A stretch of DNA of 64,000 bases from Galeruca laticollis (GCA_963921935.1 OY998178.1:197998862-198062861), one strand, 5' to 3'; numbered from the stretch's first letter, positions 50,260 through 62,745 are shown. Numbers and translations are program-made. The notes: generated from the letters alone by a model not told the origin.

Positions 50260-53200
50260 TTAGTCCCGAAGATCAAGGCTTCTAAGGAAGCCTATTATCC
50301 GATTGGGAGCTATTTTTGTTACCTGATCAGGTCTCAAGAACAGCCGTTCCATGTACCTATGGCATTGGTGAACAAGTACTCTGCAGTAGCAGATTATATG
50401 CTCAGCCATTTCATCTGCACCATCGCAGAATCTACATGTTCCTCTATCCACTTTTCCCATCTTGCAGAGGTGATATCTGAGTGGACAGTGTCCCGTAGGG
50501 AGTCCTGTAATTGCTCTGAGATCAGACTTCTGAAGCTCTAAGAGCGATTTAGCATAGCGAGCAGAAGGTTGTAGCAACATGTTTGCTTGTCTTTGGCCTG
50601 GAACCTTTTTCCAGTAGGCTGCACTAAGTTGCTTTTCCCATTTCCGGACTTTTTCCACAATTTGGCTTTTAGAGATTCCACAAAATGGTTCGGGTCCGAT
50701 GAAAGGAGTGCTAGCTCCTTCTTTTGCAAGACTATCAGCAGTCTCATTACCAACAATTCCCTTGTGCCCGGGCGGGCGGTAGACTTTAGAGCTTTCAAAG
50801 CAGCCTGGTTGTCGGACGCAATAAATATTCTGGCTGCATTGAGGCGCTTTTTAAGGCACTCTTGAGCACAGAAGTCTATCGCTAGTATTTCCACTTGGAA
50901 TATTGTGGCAGTGTTACCTAGGGCTTTTGATAATCTAAGATTAGGTCCTACTCCTTCGTTTGTTTTTGACCCATCAGTATAATATGTGAGGGCACCCCTT
51001 GCTATTTCTGAGATTTCGTTTTGTGTTAACTCACGTTCGTTAATGATAACATCTAGAGTAACTTCGAAATCTTGTTTAGCAGACATTATGTCCCTAGGCA
51101 TCATCATAGATTGGGTTGTTCCAACCCTTAGTATCTCGAGATGTCCTGTCAAATCGCCGGGTTTCAGAGATTTAGCCTGTTAGCATTACCTCCAAGGCGC
51201 TAGGGCATGATCTCATTACACCCGTTATTCCTAAACATGCGAGACTTTGTAATTTTTGCAACTCTATTGTTGCCCTTTGTTGCCTTATTTTCCTCCACCA
51301 TACAAGCGCAGCATAGGTGGTGATAGGTCTGACAACTGTTATATATAACCAGTATATCATTTTTGGTTTTAGACCCCAAGTTTTCCCAAATAGCCTACAG
51401 CACGTTCAAAGAGCCCTTGTTGCTTTTGAGGTGATGTGTGCGAGGTGTGAGTTCCACGTAAGTTTCCTATCAACGATGACTCCAAGGTACTTAACCTCTT
51501 CCGAAAAAAACAGGGTTGTACCATTCAAGTTTGGAGTCTGTATACTTAATTTTCTCCTGTTAGTGAATGGAATAAATGTCGATTTAATAGGATTGACTGA
51601 AAGTCCTTCCTTCAAACACCAGGTAGTTATGGGGTTCAAGGCACATTGCGTGCGATCGGCAATGATGCTGTCGTGCTTACCTCTGACCACTATAACTAGA
51701 TCGTCGTCTGCCCTCACCGCTTTTATAGTAGTCGACTGGTCTCCAAGGTAGGTGATTATTTTCCTAGTATTTAGCATGGACTGAATCCTTTTGATTATGG
51801 AAGGTGGAATACCCTTTGCGGTTGCAGTAGCGCTAATTGATTCATATGAGGTGTTATCAAATGCACCTTCTATGTCTACGAAGACACCTAGTGATACTTC
51901 TTTCGCAGCTATTGCCTTCTCTAGGTCTTTTACGAGACAATGTAAGGCACCTAAGGCAGGTTTGCCGGGTTGGTAGGCAAATTGTTCTTCGTGAAGCGGT
52001 GTATTTGGTAAATATTCACTTTTCATGTATGTGTCGAGTATTTTTTCCATACTTTTTAGTAAGAATGAGGTAAGCCTTATAGGTCTATATGACTTTGGTT
52101 CCTCTGGAGGACGTTTGCCACTCTTAGGAATAAAGCAGACCCTGACCTGTCTCCACCCTTTTGGAATGTATCCCAAGATGAAGCTCATCTTGAATATCTT
52201 ACATAAGTGAGGAATTAAGATATCAGATCCCTGTTGTAGAAGTGATGGAAAGATGCCATCCTCTCCAGATGATTTATAGGGCTTAAAGATGTTAATTGCC
52301 CATTCAATTCTATTCTTGGTGAATATATTACCCGCTAGGCTTTTTGCTGATCTGGATGTTTTGATGATTTGCTTCTGCGTCATCTTCAATGATTACAGCA
52401 CCAGGAAAATGAGCGTTTAATAAACATCTCATGCTTTCGTCTATGTTTTCGACGAACTCTCCGTTTGACTTTTCAAGGAGTCCAATACCGTTAGAGTGGT
52501 CCTTAGCGATGACTTTTTGAAAGCGTACTGCTGGGGCTACGTTAGAAATCCCTTCACAGAACTGCCTCCAAGTTTTTCTTTGTTATATTCAGTTAGATCC
52601 TTTTTATAGTCTTCCCAGTTTTATATACCCTTGGCACTGTTGAAACCTTTGCGTGCTAAGACCTTTAGTTTGCTGAGTTCCTTGTTCCACCTAGGCACAT
52701 CCCTATTGATAGCCTTTGTTCTGATGGGACAAGATTCCTCGTAGCAATTAATTATCGTACGATTTAACCATTGAGAGGCTACTTCAAGTTCCTCCACAGT
52801 TTCAATCGTATATAATGCGCCTTCAACATCCGACTTTAATTTGTCCTTATATGAACACCAGTCCATTTGTTGAGGTGTTCGACAACACCGGACCTCTCCC
52901 CGCGCAGCCCCGACCTCGAATCGTATCATTCTGTGATCGGGGACGCATGCCAGTTTTGTATTAAGTTTGTTGCAAAGCAACTAGCTAGGGTGATGTCAAG
53001 CACCTCTTTTCTAGTTGCAGTGATAAAAGTGGGTGTGTTACCTCTGTTAATAATGTCTATATTAGATTTAGACGAATACTCTAAGAGATACCTCGTTTGT
53101 TCGTGTCCGAACTGCCCCATACTATAGTGTGGGAGTTTGCATCACATCCAAGAATAAGTTGTCTGTTCTTTTTGTTGCACCATCTGATGAGGTTTTTGAC

Positions 53201-53580
53201 CTCCTCTGGCGGAGGTTTGTCTTCCTCCCCTGGAAAATAAGCACAGACAATTATAATGTGCCTTTTACCCCTTTTGGTGAGAAACTCCACTTCAACTGTT
53301 GCTATGTCTCCAGTGATAAACTCTGGAACAGAAATAAAGTTGAGTTTTTTAGAGATGAGCAATGCTGCTCTGGGTGTGTCATGTATTTGTGAATATATCA
53401 ACTTACATGAATTGTTAAATAGGCCTTTGATGAGTCCTTCATGAGCCCAGGGTTCTTGAATAAGCCCAATGTCAGATAGGTTTCTGCTAAAATTCCTGTT
53501 AAGCACGCTAGTTGTAGCTTTTGCATGATGGAGGTTTAGTAGCAGAAATGTAACGGGTTTGGAGGGGCCCATTTTACTGT
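50260..53580 (-). pseudogene. LINE ORF2: endonuclease, RT, RNase H, zinc finger; several breaks
   Basis: On the minus strand in order: endonuclease (VTFLLLNLHHAKATTSVLNR; DIGLIQEPWAHEGLI; LILGCDANSHTIVWGSSD); RT start (IEWAINIFKPYKSSGEDGIF; SYRPIRLTSFLLKSMEKILD; EEQFAYQPGKPALGALHCLV; GVFVDIEGAFDNTSYESI); then ADDDLVIVVRGKHDSII. The Gly-Gln turn block that should precede the ADD box is missing, so RT is deleted internally. The thumb is at EEVKYLGVIVDRKLTWNSHL. RNase H (LTYYTDGSKTNEGVG; IFIASDNQAALKALKS) and the finger CRFCDGADEMAEHIICYC follow to 50260. Frame breaks fall near 52950, 52600, 51400 and 50660. Confidence 0.75.
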
Positions 53581-54568
53581 CTCTTGGGATCTTTATCAGA
53601 TCCCTTATTGCCCTTTGGGGTCCCTTTTTATGTTCTTTTTTGCAACCTCGACTGGTTGAGGCTGCAACTGGACCACTAGGTTGCACAGCATGGCTTTTTT
53701 GTGGTAATATTCTTACCTGACCAAATTTATAATTGGCCATATAGCCATTCTTTTTCACCCTTTCTGCGGATATGGGGTCCACTGATAGGGTGAGTTCTAC
53801 TGTAGGGCCTTTTTCAGCCCTTCTTACAATCCTCCAATTTTGTGTGTTGAGGTCTTCATTTTGGACCTCTAAAAATCGAAGAATTTTTTCATTCTGCTAT
53901 TTCAGACAATCAGGAAGATATGTCACAAATATCTCTGAGTGAGGAATGTTACCTTCCTCTGCGAGTCTCAATGACACACCCTCCTGTGGCCGCAGCCCCT
54001 GAACTATGCTATTAAGCCACTCAACTGTGGCTCTGTCAGCACAGGACAGCAGCAGCCAGCCACGTCTGAATTGCAGGTTGCTGAATATAGGCCTGGTATT
54101 TGCCTTTGGATCCAGCAGTAAAATGTTGTCCAAAATTTTCTCTTTTAATGCTGCTAACTGTTCCACTGAAAGAGATAACTCTGGATAGTTGGAGGGCATT
54201 ATTCCTACCCTTATTGCTGCAACCGTTTGTCCGTCGGATAGTTTGTTTCCCTCATCGGTAGTTTTACCTACGTTGAGAACTCCCTTCTTCCTAAGATGTT
54301 CAGGGGTGCTTTCCTTAGATCGGACCCTTTTGGAGCCCTTACTCTTGGGTGCATCCTTCTTTTCCCTGTTAATAGACTTTAGTGCCTGTTGTCGTTCCTC
54401 TTCATAGCTGAGGCCGTGCTTCAACAGGTGCTTAAATCTTTTTCGAGCAGCACCGCCAAGATTTACTCGAACCTTTTGGGTTTCTTGTTGCGGCTCCCCT
54501 TGGTCCTCTTTGCCGCTTTTTAGGAGCTCATCCTCGGTTTTTTTATCTGGAACATGATGCAGTTCCAT
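53580..54568 (-). pseudogene. LINE ORF1 (DUF4780-type), one stop
   Basis: From ATG 54568: MELHHVPDKKTEDELLKSGK, then KRFKHLLKHGLSYEEERQQA, a Lys-rich segment, and the DUF4780-like core VAAIRVGIMPSNYPELSLSV, ADRATVEWLNSIVQGLRPQE and HSEIFVTYLPDCLK. A stop falls at about 53897. The same frame continues NEKILRFLEVQNEDLNTQNW and MANYKFGQVRILPQKS. Compared with the 8473-9690 copy the core aligns throughout. It is likely an RNA-binding protein of the element. Confidence 0.65.
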
Positions 54569-55211
54569 TCCCTCTGGATGAGTGAGGCTATCTTTATCCT
54601 CTGGGTTATTTTTATTTTATTGGTCCATTTTTGTCCCACGAGTAGCTAGAGAATGGTTGGTTACTACCGGCAGAGTCCCGCATAGCGGAAGAAGGCTATT
54701 GAAACCTGGGTGTCGCCTGGTACCCGGAGTTTGCATAATAGCGACTAAGCAACCGCTTAGCCCCGCAGCGTATTCTCTACGCCACGCCAAGTCTTCTGCT
54801 TATGCTGTTCCACCACTGACTTGAGGGGGATTTTTTATGGTGGTTCCCATCCACTTGGCCAGCTGATTAAAGCAAGTCCTCACATCAGTAAGCGCGTCCT
54901 CATCAACCACCGACTTACTGATACGAGATATACTGGGCAGGTTTCCACGAGTTTGCGCTGTTTTCTGATGCATGCAGGGCCCCGGGCCATTGGTCCGGTC
55001 GCCCCCACACTTATCCACCCACGGCGATTCCTCTCCACGCTGATGTTCCCAGTATTTGCGTACGCCAGAGCTTCGTTTGCCAGACTCGCTTGAGGACCTT
55101 TGCCCCCAATCACGCCACCCGATCTGTTTCCACCGCACGCCACGTGGAGGTGAAGTTGGTCTTTGTGCGGCATGCGAATCAGATACCAACACGTGAGAGT
55201 CCAACTCCCTA

Positions 55212-55849
55212 GAATTTACTGGAAGACAGAAATGATCACAAATGAAAGAAGAAAACGAAAGATACGACCTGAATCTGAAAATTGGGCTAAAAGTAAGTCT
55301 AAACGACTGCGGAAAGAAGGCAAACCCTACACTGAATATAGTCGGTCCAAAGAAGGAAAAGTTACACACAATGTACCAAGGAAAGGTCGGGAAATCGGAC
55401 CTTCATGCACATCAAAGGAATGCCGTAGAGTAAAAACTAAACAATGCTCAGAAATTACATGACAGCAACGCATTGAAATATTCGCCATATTTTGGAATCA
55501 TATGAATTTGGATCAACGCAAAATATATGTGATTAACCAAATTGTTCCAAAACGAATGTATACTAAAAGCGTACAGAGTCGAAGAAAGTGTACCTTTCAA
55601 TATTTTTTAACAGTTGACAATAATAAAATGAAAGTTTGTAAAAACATGTTTCTACAAACTCTTAATTTGGGTGTTCATGATTGGATTCGCAAGGGTAATG
55701 ATGGTACTCATTTCCGAAATCATAAAGATAAGAAAAAACCATCTACTTGCCAAGTGAAAATTGAGGACAAAACATTTTTAGAACTTTTTTTTACTAATCT
55801 GCCCAAGTTACCATCTCACTATGGACGTATTAATTCATCCAAACTTTAA
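55212..55849 (+). pseudogene. DUF7869-type gene, continuation after the LINE
   Basis: Reads ITNERRKRKIRPESENWAKS, KRLRKEGKPYTEY, a block with CTSKECRRVKTKQC, a stop near 55460, then in frame again QRIEIFAIFWNHMNLDQRKI, YFLTVDNNKMKVCKNMFLQT, LNLGVHDWIRKGNDGTHFRN and LFFTNLPKLPSHYGRINSSK, ending at TAA 55847-55849. The order (basic region, Cys block, RR.FT.YYF, VCK..FL.TL, SHY) is that of the same family as 28726-30530. The 3' half of the family domain is not recognisable downstream. Confidence 0.6.
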
Positions 55850-58508
55850 CTGGAAACTACAATATGTACCATGAACCAACTGTTTAATTTTCTAAAACGT
55901 TCTAAGAAAAGCTATTTTCTTGGGAACGTCCTTAAAAATTAATTTCTTTGAAAATATTGAATATATTACCGAAGGCTGGAATATTGTGTATACTGATGAA
56001 GCTCACAACTCTACAGCTCAGACGTGCAATCCGAGGTATGGTACGATGTATCAGGAAAAGGTTTGAAGTTAGTTAGAAGAAATTTGTTCTGATTAAAAAA
56101 AACTCACATTTGTTATGATGCTCTAGGTTCTCTAATTTTAATGTAAATACAGGATCGTCTGATAAATCTACTAGTGCTATTGAATTTCTTAATGACCCTG
56201 AACGCAATTAATAACGCAGGACTACAAGAAGATATTCATTCTCACGAAGTTAATATCAATCGATATGTTTTATATTTTAAGAACATGGAAGAGTTTACAA
56301 CTTGGAGAGTATTACAGAACAGAGAAGTTGCAGGGACAGAAAAAACTTGCAATTGGGAAATAATCCATTTTGTATGAGTGTAATGGGACTGTTTCACATG
56401 GTACATCCCTTTTATTATAATTGTGTACTTTTTATGAATGTATAATTTTAGGATTTTTTCTTCGTATAAGGAACGCAATATAAAGATCTGAGGAAGCATC
56501 CGTATTTGTGGAATGTGTCCATAAGGAACTAAACTTTACATTGAAAGTGATTGTATCTACTTATCAGACAACTATAATTTTAATATTAGATTTTAACTTG
56601 TTATTATAATTTAAGGGAAATATAATGTTACAAATCACGGAAACACATGTGAGGCACAAAGAAGCAATATGTGCCAAAAGATTGAAGGAACAACTCAAAA
56701 GAGTATAGCAGGTGTTACAACTCACAGGATATTTCTGGAGAGTGAGTTTCTTTCAGGTACTGCCTGCACTACATTAGAAGATTATTTTCATATAGCTGAG
56801 ACATCCGTAACTAAATTGAATTATCAAAAATAAGTAACCCATTTAATTGCAGAAAGCTTCAGCGCACAAGCTTCGCTTAGCTTAGATGAAATATGGAAGG
56901 CAATTGTAATAAAAAAATTTCATAAAAAACTTCAATTAAACAAGAGTCCATATTGAAAATGAGCTCATCAACAATTTAAACTACGGATCATTGGCAAAAT
57001 TCAATAAGGCATTTGAAAAAACTAAAATATAGGTATGTCATGCAGATTCCAGAAGAAGAGAAAACAGGCATACTATCCTAATCAAAAATAGAATGCGTAT
57101 TTTAATCATTGTTTAAGGGTATTTTGTATATAATAAAAATTTGTGTTTGCTTTGTGTTAAATTGGAATTTTTCTACCTCTATTTTTCATAAATTAAAATA
57201 AACAATTTTATTACTTCCTATTTTGTGTTTTTTTAAACATTTTTTGATACCTAAATGATGCACCTACCTAGGACTGAGGTAAGTTTGTAAATTACTTTGT
57301 TTTTAATTTTCCCTAACCATAATCTATAAGCAACATAGTGTAATCCAGAGGGTCGTTAAAGACCTATTTACGTTAGTTTTACGGATTATTGATGATAGTA
57401 ATTTTGAGGGAAGTCTCACCTCTCAATGCGTGGTTATCTGTTTACTTAGTTGGCTACGCATAGTGACTATCACAAAAAAAATGTTATGAAAACAAGTACT
57501 TCCACTTTTTTCCTTTCGAGCGGTCTAAAGCTATTCTTAGCAAAAGAGTCAGAAGTTCGACTATCGGATTTATTTTTTAGAAATGATTTTCTCCTCCTTG
57601 TAGAGTTAACGTTAGAGTGACTTTAAATGAAAAACATGAGTTTAACTAATACATATATTCCAATATAAATCAGTCAAATTTTTATAATTCGCAAAAAAAG
57701 ATCAAACAAAACCTACAAAGTTTACAATTAATTCTATTAGCGAATTGGCGCACAAAAGGATCAAAATTCGGAAAAATCGCTGAATACACAGTTTAATTAA
57801 TTTTTAGTAAAATTGAACAAAACGCAATTTATAGGAGAAACGTGAAGCAAAACCTTGGAATAGGTCTTTAAAAAAACGAAAAAATGTATATATTTAGCCA
57901 GTACGCTATATTTTATTCGGCCCAAATATCATGAAATTTTAAGGATTAGTTCCTCCCTCTATTAAAAAAACTTAGGTAACCGCGAAATGTCACTGTATAC
58001 GTGTTTAAAATAACATGAATTAATTTAAACTGCCTGGGATTATTTGATCAATTAACTTATTCGTAATAAAAATATGGTTAGATAAATTTCTTATAAAGCC
58101 GTTGCAAACTATCGCCACTTACTGGTTCTCTTGATCCTCAGATCAGTTAATGACCTTATATGAAATTCGGTGACAATATTTTGCAATACGTCACCTTCTC
58201 TATCCCTTAAAGTAAAATAACTATCCCGTCAGATCTGATTCATAGTTTTTCCAAGACAACACGCTCGAATGCAAAATTATCTGGTTATTTTGATGCACGA
58301 GTGTAATTCGGGGGAAAATTTGGCGAATACAAATGTTGGTTTAAATATTAAATTCCTATTTCTTTTTTTTAATACAAAATATCCATTTTAAAACATGCTG
58401 TTAGGTACAAACAAAATAAAAAGACCCAAAAATACGACTTCCATAACTATTTTTAATAGAAAGAACGGAAATATATAATTAAACGATTTTTTTAAAAGTA
58501 AACCTAAA
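55850..58508. other. AT-rich region without a recognisable gene
   Basis: A short open piece at about 55960-56060 (EGWNIVYTDEAHNSTAQTCN) has a TDE string like the first catalytic Asp of Tc1-like transposases, but nothing around it supports this. Bases 56060-58508 contain only short frames and A/T runs. Confidence 0.35.
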
Positions 58509-59675
58509 CTAAAAGTTGCAGGAATTGCAATGAAATACACAATTGTAATTACTCTTTGTGTTCTGATTAGCATGCAGATACCGGTACATTACAGCTAAAG
58601 ATGTTTGAAAGTGCTGTGGTACATCATTACCATGCATTTTTGTTACTATTTCTTCATGGTGATTTTCATCCATTTGAAGATATGGCGTTATTGATTTGGA
58701 ATTGAAATGGACAGTGATTTTTATAAGTTGCTGCTCGCCGACACCCTTTTAAGCGAGATTGGAGACAGCCGTAGCTCGTAAGGAATGGTTAGTTAGTTTA
58801 ATATTCTCTGTATTCAAACCTGAATATTTTGGCTTGTATGTTAGTCCATTTGCTTACTGTATTTCGTCCAGCGGGAACATCTTTAAAGCATTTACTGTTC
58901 AACTTCTAAGCGGGATTTATGGTAAGAAAAAGTCGATTTGTTTTTATTAAATCCCGTTTTTCTAAGAATTTTTTGTATAATCTAATGGGACACAAATCGG
59001 GATTGATTTTATTAATTATTAGCCATTTCAGTGAAGCGCATGGTTTTTCCCCTCCTTGCGTTGTCTAGTAAATACAGAGTCGTAAATAATCCTTCCTGTT
59101 TTTCACCTATGTTATTTTTTTCTTCTTTAAAGTATGAAATTAACCACTTGTAGCCTTCTCCACCACGCCAAGCTAACTCAAAAGCAAAAACAAAAAATAC
59201 CTTGCTTTGTAACCCATCTGGGGTGTCTTCATCACAACCACGAACCATATTGTGACATTCATCGTACTTTTTTTCTTTTCGCTGGATCAGTTTGTAATTG
59301 TTTTCTCTCGGAATTTTTCGCATCTCTGGCTGTTTTGAATCCTATGTCAGTAAAAGGGTTAAAAATAATTTTATATTCGGTGAAAAACGTATTCATTAGT
59401 AATTTTGCGGTGACATTCCAAATTGTTTTAACAGTGAATTCCTTGTACTCTAACCTAACCTAACCATTTTGCTTACGCATATTGAATGCCCAGTCCGTCA
59501 ATATTTCTGCCAAAACGTTGATTTGTGTTGTTTCATCCAATGTATATTTTTTTTCAGCACAAAAGCTCATAAACTGTCGCCACACGTATTGTCTGTTGTG
59601 TTTAGTGTTATTTGGTTCGTTTTCCATCACTTTATTTTCTATAAATCCCAAAAAATCACATCCGAAACGAGACAT
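58509..59675 (-). pseudogene. Crypton-type tyrosine recombinase (KCTD1/ZMYM-like family), decayed
   Basis: The minus strand can be followed from MSRFGCDFLGFIENKVMENE at 59675 to a TAG at 58511-58509, about 390 codons. N-terminal SAM-like part: RQYVWRQFMSFCAEKKYTLD and INVLAEILTDWAFNMRKQNG. Then, after a frame change near 59460, YKEFTVKTIWNVTAKLLMN. The catalytic region shows PDGLQSKVFFVFAFELAWRG (first Arg), INPDLCPIRLYKKFLEKRD, NRLFLTINP, LTNHSLRATAVSNLA (second Arg near 58777), GVGEQQLIKITVHFNSKSIT and PYLQMDENHH with the candidate nucleophile Tyr near 58681. Frame changes fall near 59460, 59320 and 59020, and stops near 58915 and 58750. Cryptons move as recombined circles; this one is dead. 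Confidence 0.65.
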
Positions 59676-60039
59676 TTTTAAAAGTATTTTTTCACTTTAC
59701 TTGTCAAACTGATTTTATTTTTAATTATCTTGGATTCACAATGGGATTACCGTGGATACGTAAACAATGCAATTATCGCAGTGCTCTTTCGGTTTCTACA
59801 GTACAGTTACCGCTGTAATCAATCGATAATTGCACTCCTCTTATGGGATTTTTTACACATGAGGGAAATATTCACCGATATCAACATTATTACCCCGATT
59901 GGAAAATGCGATCATGCCGTAGTTTCAACCTCTATGCAAATTCTGTGATACGGTGAGATTCCCAACAAAACATACGTAACGTATACAATAATTAAGTATC
60001 ACCAAATTATTTCTGAAATGTTAACTACAGATTGGGATA
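59676..60039. other. Non-coding interval
   Basis: Lies upstream of the Crypton-like start on the minus strand. It may contain the 5' end of that element, but no repeats marking its border were found. Confidence 0.3.
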
Positions 60040-61858
60040 GGACAATACTAAAAAAACGTGGAATAACAATGGGAAATCTTTGGAAAGTTCATAAGTGATT
60101 CCATCTGCAAAAACTCTTATTATATTATACACTCTGAGCATAATTTAAATAAACCTTGGCTAAATCATGAAATCTTTGAAAATATTAACTACATAAAATA
60201 TTTAAGAACCAAATTAGATGTCGACTACACCAACCATCATATATTGTCAATTAATTTTTTTTAAAACAAAACAGACTTTTGAAAATCATCATCAAACACG
60301 AACAAAAAGTCGCTATATAAATATATTCGAAACTCTTGTTTATCAAAAGTATCCACACCTGTATTAAAAAGCGATGCTATCGGCGAACCAGTAACAAACA
60401 AGTTAGAAATCGCAAATATCGACAAAAAAATTTCAAGAAGCTTTTACTATAGAAGATGAAATGTCTGATATACTGCCCATTCAGTCTACTCGAAACCAAA
60501 CCACTTATTTGAAATTGTGTTTGAACCAGACCTTATTAGAAATAAAATGATATCTCTCAAAACGTACTCCTCTCCTGGATTAGACGGTATAACTACAATT
60601 TTATTAGAAAAATGTTCTGGTTCTATAAACTTACCGTTATCAATTATAATGCAAACATCCTTTTCAACTGGATACCTCTCCAAGTATATAAAACATCTAG
60701 TGAAACTCCGATTTTAAAAAATGGCGATAAGCTGAATCCCGACAACTATAGACCGATAAGTTTAACGTCTATCACTGTTAAAATTATGGAAACTATAATA
60801 CGCGAAGCTTTGCCGAATTTTCTGATTGGACATGATAGAATCCCTTCTTCTCAACACGGTTTCGTACCGGGTCGGTCCATAGTGGCAAATATGTTGATGT
60901 GTGTAAATGATTGGTCTCTAAATCTAGACAATAAACAACCAATGTATATTATATATTTAGACTTTTCCAAAACGTTCGATCGAATCACTCATACAGTAGA
61001 AACGCTGAGTCTTTTCCATCACGTGACTGATACGACATCAACCATATGCATCTTAATCAAAACAATACGACAAACGCTTGTATTGAGTTTCGTTCTTTTT
61101 CTGTTATTAGAAGAAGACAGTACCAACATAGTATGTGTTGAATAATATCGTCAACTAAGTCACGTGATGAAAAAGCTTCACCGTTTCTACTGTATACTTC
61201 TAGCATAACGGAGTTATGGGCAATCTGCTTAAGTGGATTGAAGCTTCCTTGACGCTAGTCAGAAGTTTTGTGTTCGGATTAGTGATTCTTTCTGTACAAT
61301 TCGCAATGTGCTTAGTGGGTTTCACAAGGATCGGTTTTGGGACAAGTTCTGTTTTTAGTGTATGTAGCAGAACTACCTTCTGTCTAAGACGTTTTGTAAA
61401 ATTTCACCTCCAAATTTTGTGAAGATTTTTAATACTTATGTGTGACCAACCTAAGAGTTTGCTGGTCCTGTGTGGAATACCGACTGGATACAAGATTCCA
61501 ACTGTCTTGAATCGGTGCAGAGATAGGCAACATAAATTCCATACGGACTACGTCGTCCTTCTTACGAAGAACGTCTAAAACTGATAAACTGTTCGACATT
61601 CGGGGATAGAAGGCTTCGTGGCGATTTAATAATGCACAGAGCATTAAATAAGTTTGATTGTGACTTCTCATATATTTTTGCTCTGGATGTCGCTTCAAAT
61701 TAAAAAAGCAACAATTTCGTACTAAATGCCGCGACGGTTTACTACCAAATCGAGTGTTTGACATTTGGAACTATCTCCCATCAAACGTTGTTAACGCTTT
61801 AACAGTAAACTCTTTCAAAAACAATTATGATGCCTACAGATTAAATGCGCTAAACTGA
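60040..61858 (+). pseudogene. CR1-like LINE RT relic, interrupted by a MITE
   Basis: Plus-strand pieces: the post-endonuclease linker NLNKPWLNHEIFENINYIKY (60145-60200); the RT start SPGLDGITTILLEKCSGSIN (60570-60635); DNYRPISLTSITVKIMETII (60747-60806); SQHGFVPGRSIVANMLM and MYIIYLDFSKTFDRITH (60850-60990). The 199-bp MITE follows; then YG and GNLLKWIEASLT, a degenerate GF..GSVLGP block near 61315-61350, and the C-terminal NRVFDIWNYLPSNVVNALTV then NSFKNNYDAYRLNALN ending at 61858. No YxDD box was seen. Several frames are needed, so it is old. A CR1/L2/Rex-like clade is suggested by the C-terminal WNxLP motif. Confidence 0.6.
60994..61192. mobile_element. 199-bp TA-flanked MITE with ~40-bp inverted ends
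   Basis: Left CAGTAGAAACGCTGAGTCTT, right (complement) CAGTAGAAACGGTGAAGCTT; both continue to TTCCATCACGTGAC or TTTCATCACGTGAC. TA precedes and follows (60992-60993 and 61193-61194). Skipping it rejoins the RT sequence at ITH. No coding sequence. Confidence 0.8.
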
Positions 61859-61960
61859 CTCCTTTTTTGTACATCTATTTTGTTTACTTCCTTTCTTTGC
61901 AATTATTGATAAATTTTTATTTTCTGTCCGAGCTATATAGGTCTTTGACCTTGGCTCGTT
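61859..61960. other. Junction between the CR1-like relic and the duplicated segment
   Basis: Short AT-rich stretch with no recognised feature. Homology to the 21.1-kb locus begins at CCAGGATCTGTTATTGTTAA (61961). Confidence 0.4.
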
Positions 61961-62743
61961 TCCAGGATCTGTTATTGTTAAGGATAATGTTCCATACCAC
62001 AGGCAGGGTGTAGAACAGTTACCAACCAAACCATCAAATGGAGAGAAGCCCAGATTGCAGATTGGCTTACTAAGAAAAAAATTTAATTCAATGAACCAAT
62101 TTTGAAAATTGAGTTACTAAACTTAGCATAGTGTCATAAAGATAAATATATCAAATATGTAGTAGATGAAATGGAGCGATAACGAGGTGTAATTGTAGTT
62201 TGATTGCCTCCCTACCATTGTAAGTTAAACTCAATAGAACTTAAAATGGTTCAATTAAAAAATGAAGTAGCAATGAACAATGTTACTTTCAAATTAAATG
62301 ATGTAAAAAATCTGCTTAATAGTGCCATCAGCAATGTAACCTCACAGTAGTGCATAAAATGTATTGAACATATGAATATCTAGAATCATGATAAACTAAT
62401 TGAAATTACCATAGAACCCATATTTGTGCATCTAAGAGAAGATACTACTGATGAATCTGAAGATGTCATAAATGACTCAGATTAGAATAAAGCTAATGTT
62501 AATTTTTATCTGTTTATATTTTTTACATTTCGTGGAAATAAGTATTCAGTTATGTTGAACTGTTTACAAGACTGTTTATTTTAAATAAGAAAATAATTTT
62601 TCTGACAACCAATTCATTCTAAAATGCTGAAGATTATATTTAATAATAACCTCATGCCTATGACTCATGGATTTATTTTCCCCTCAGACCCGCAAAGGTC
62701 TATGTTGAAAATATGAGTCACTCTCTACAATTATGGTACTGGA
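61961..62743 (+). pseudogene. Tc1-like element, 3' part, in the inverted duplicated segment
   Basis: Counterpart of 21103-20693 plus 16980-16586. It contains VIVKDN.PYHRQGVEQLP, LPPYHC preceded by the same stop codon as the other copy, FKLNDVKNLLNSAISNVTS, and the C-terminal acidic tail DTTDESEDVINDSD with TAG. It ends with the terminal repeat (complement TCCAGTACCATAATTGTAG) at 62743, next to TA. The site of the 3.7-kb insert is empty here, at about 62356, with only a small local change. Confidence 0.8.
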
Positions 62744-62745
62744 TA

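Larger units (their letters stand above)
50181..55210 (-). mobile_element. Second LOA/R1-like LINE, about 5 kb, minus strand
   Basis: GC-richer than its surroundings, with leader (about 55210-54570), ORF1 and ORF2 in the same order as at 7909-12136 but clearly diverged. It lies inside the DUF7869-type gene, whose coding pieces appear on both sides on the plus strand. No clear target duplication was found at the two edges. Confidence 0.75.

Noticed and set aside
54800..55369. Minus-strand open frame of 189 codons upstream of LINE ORF1
   Set aside because: Part of it (VVDEDALTDVRTCFNQLAKW) looks protein-like, but the frame extends past the LINE edge into the DUF7869-type gene and no family could be named. 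Treated as LINE leader.
55960..56060. YTDEAHNSTAQ string as a Tc1-like catalytic core
   Set aside because: Only one short motif matches and neither the second nor third catalytic Asp region follows.
59134..59712. Plus-strand frames of 60 to 109 codons
   Set aside because: Antisense of the Crypton-like coding sequence.
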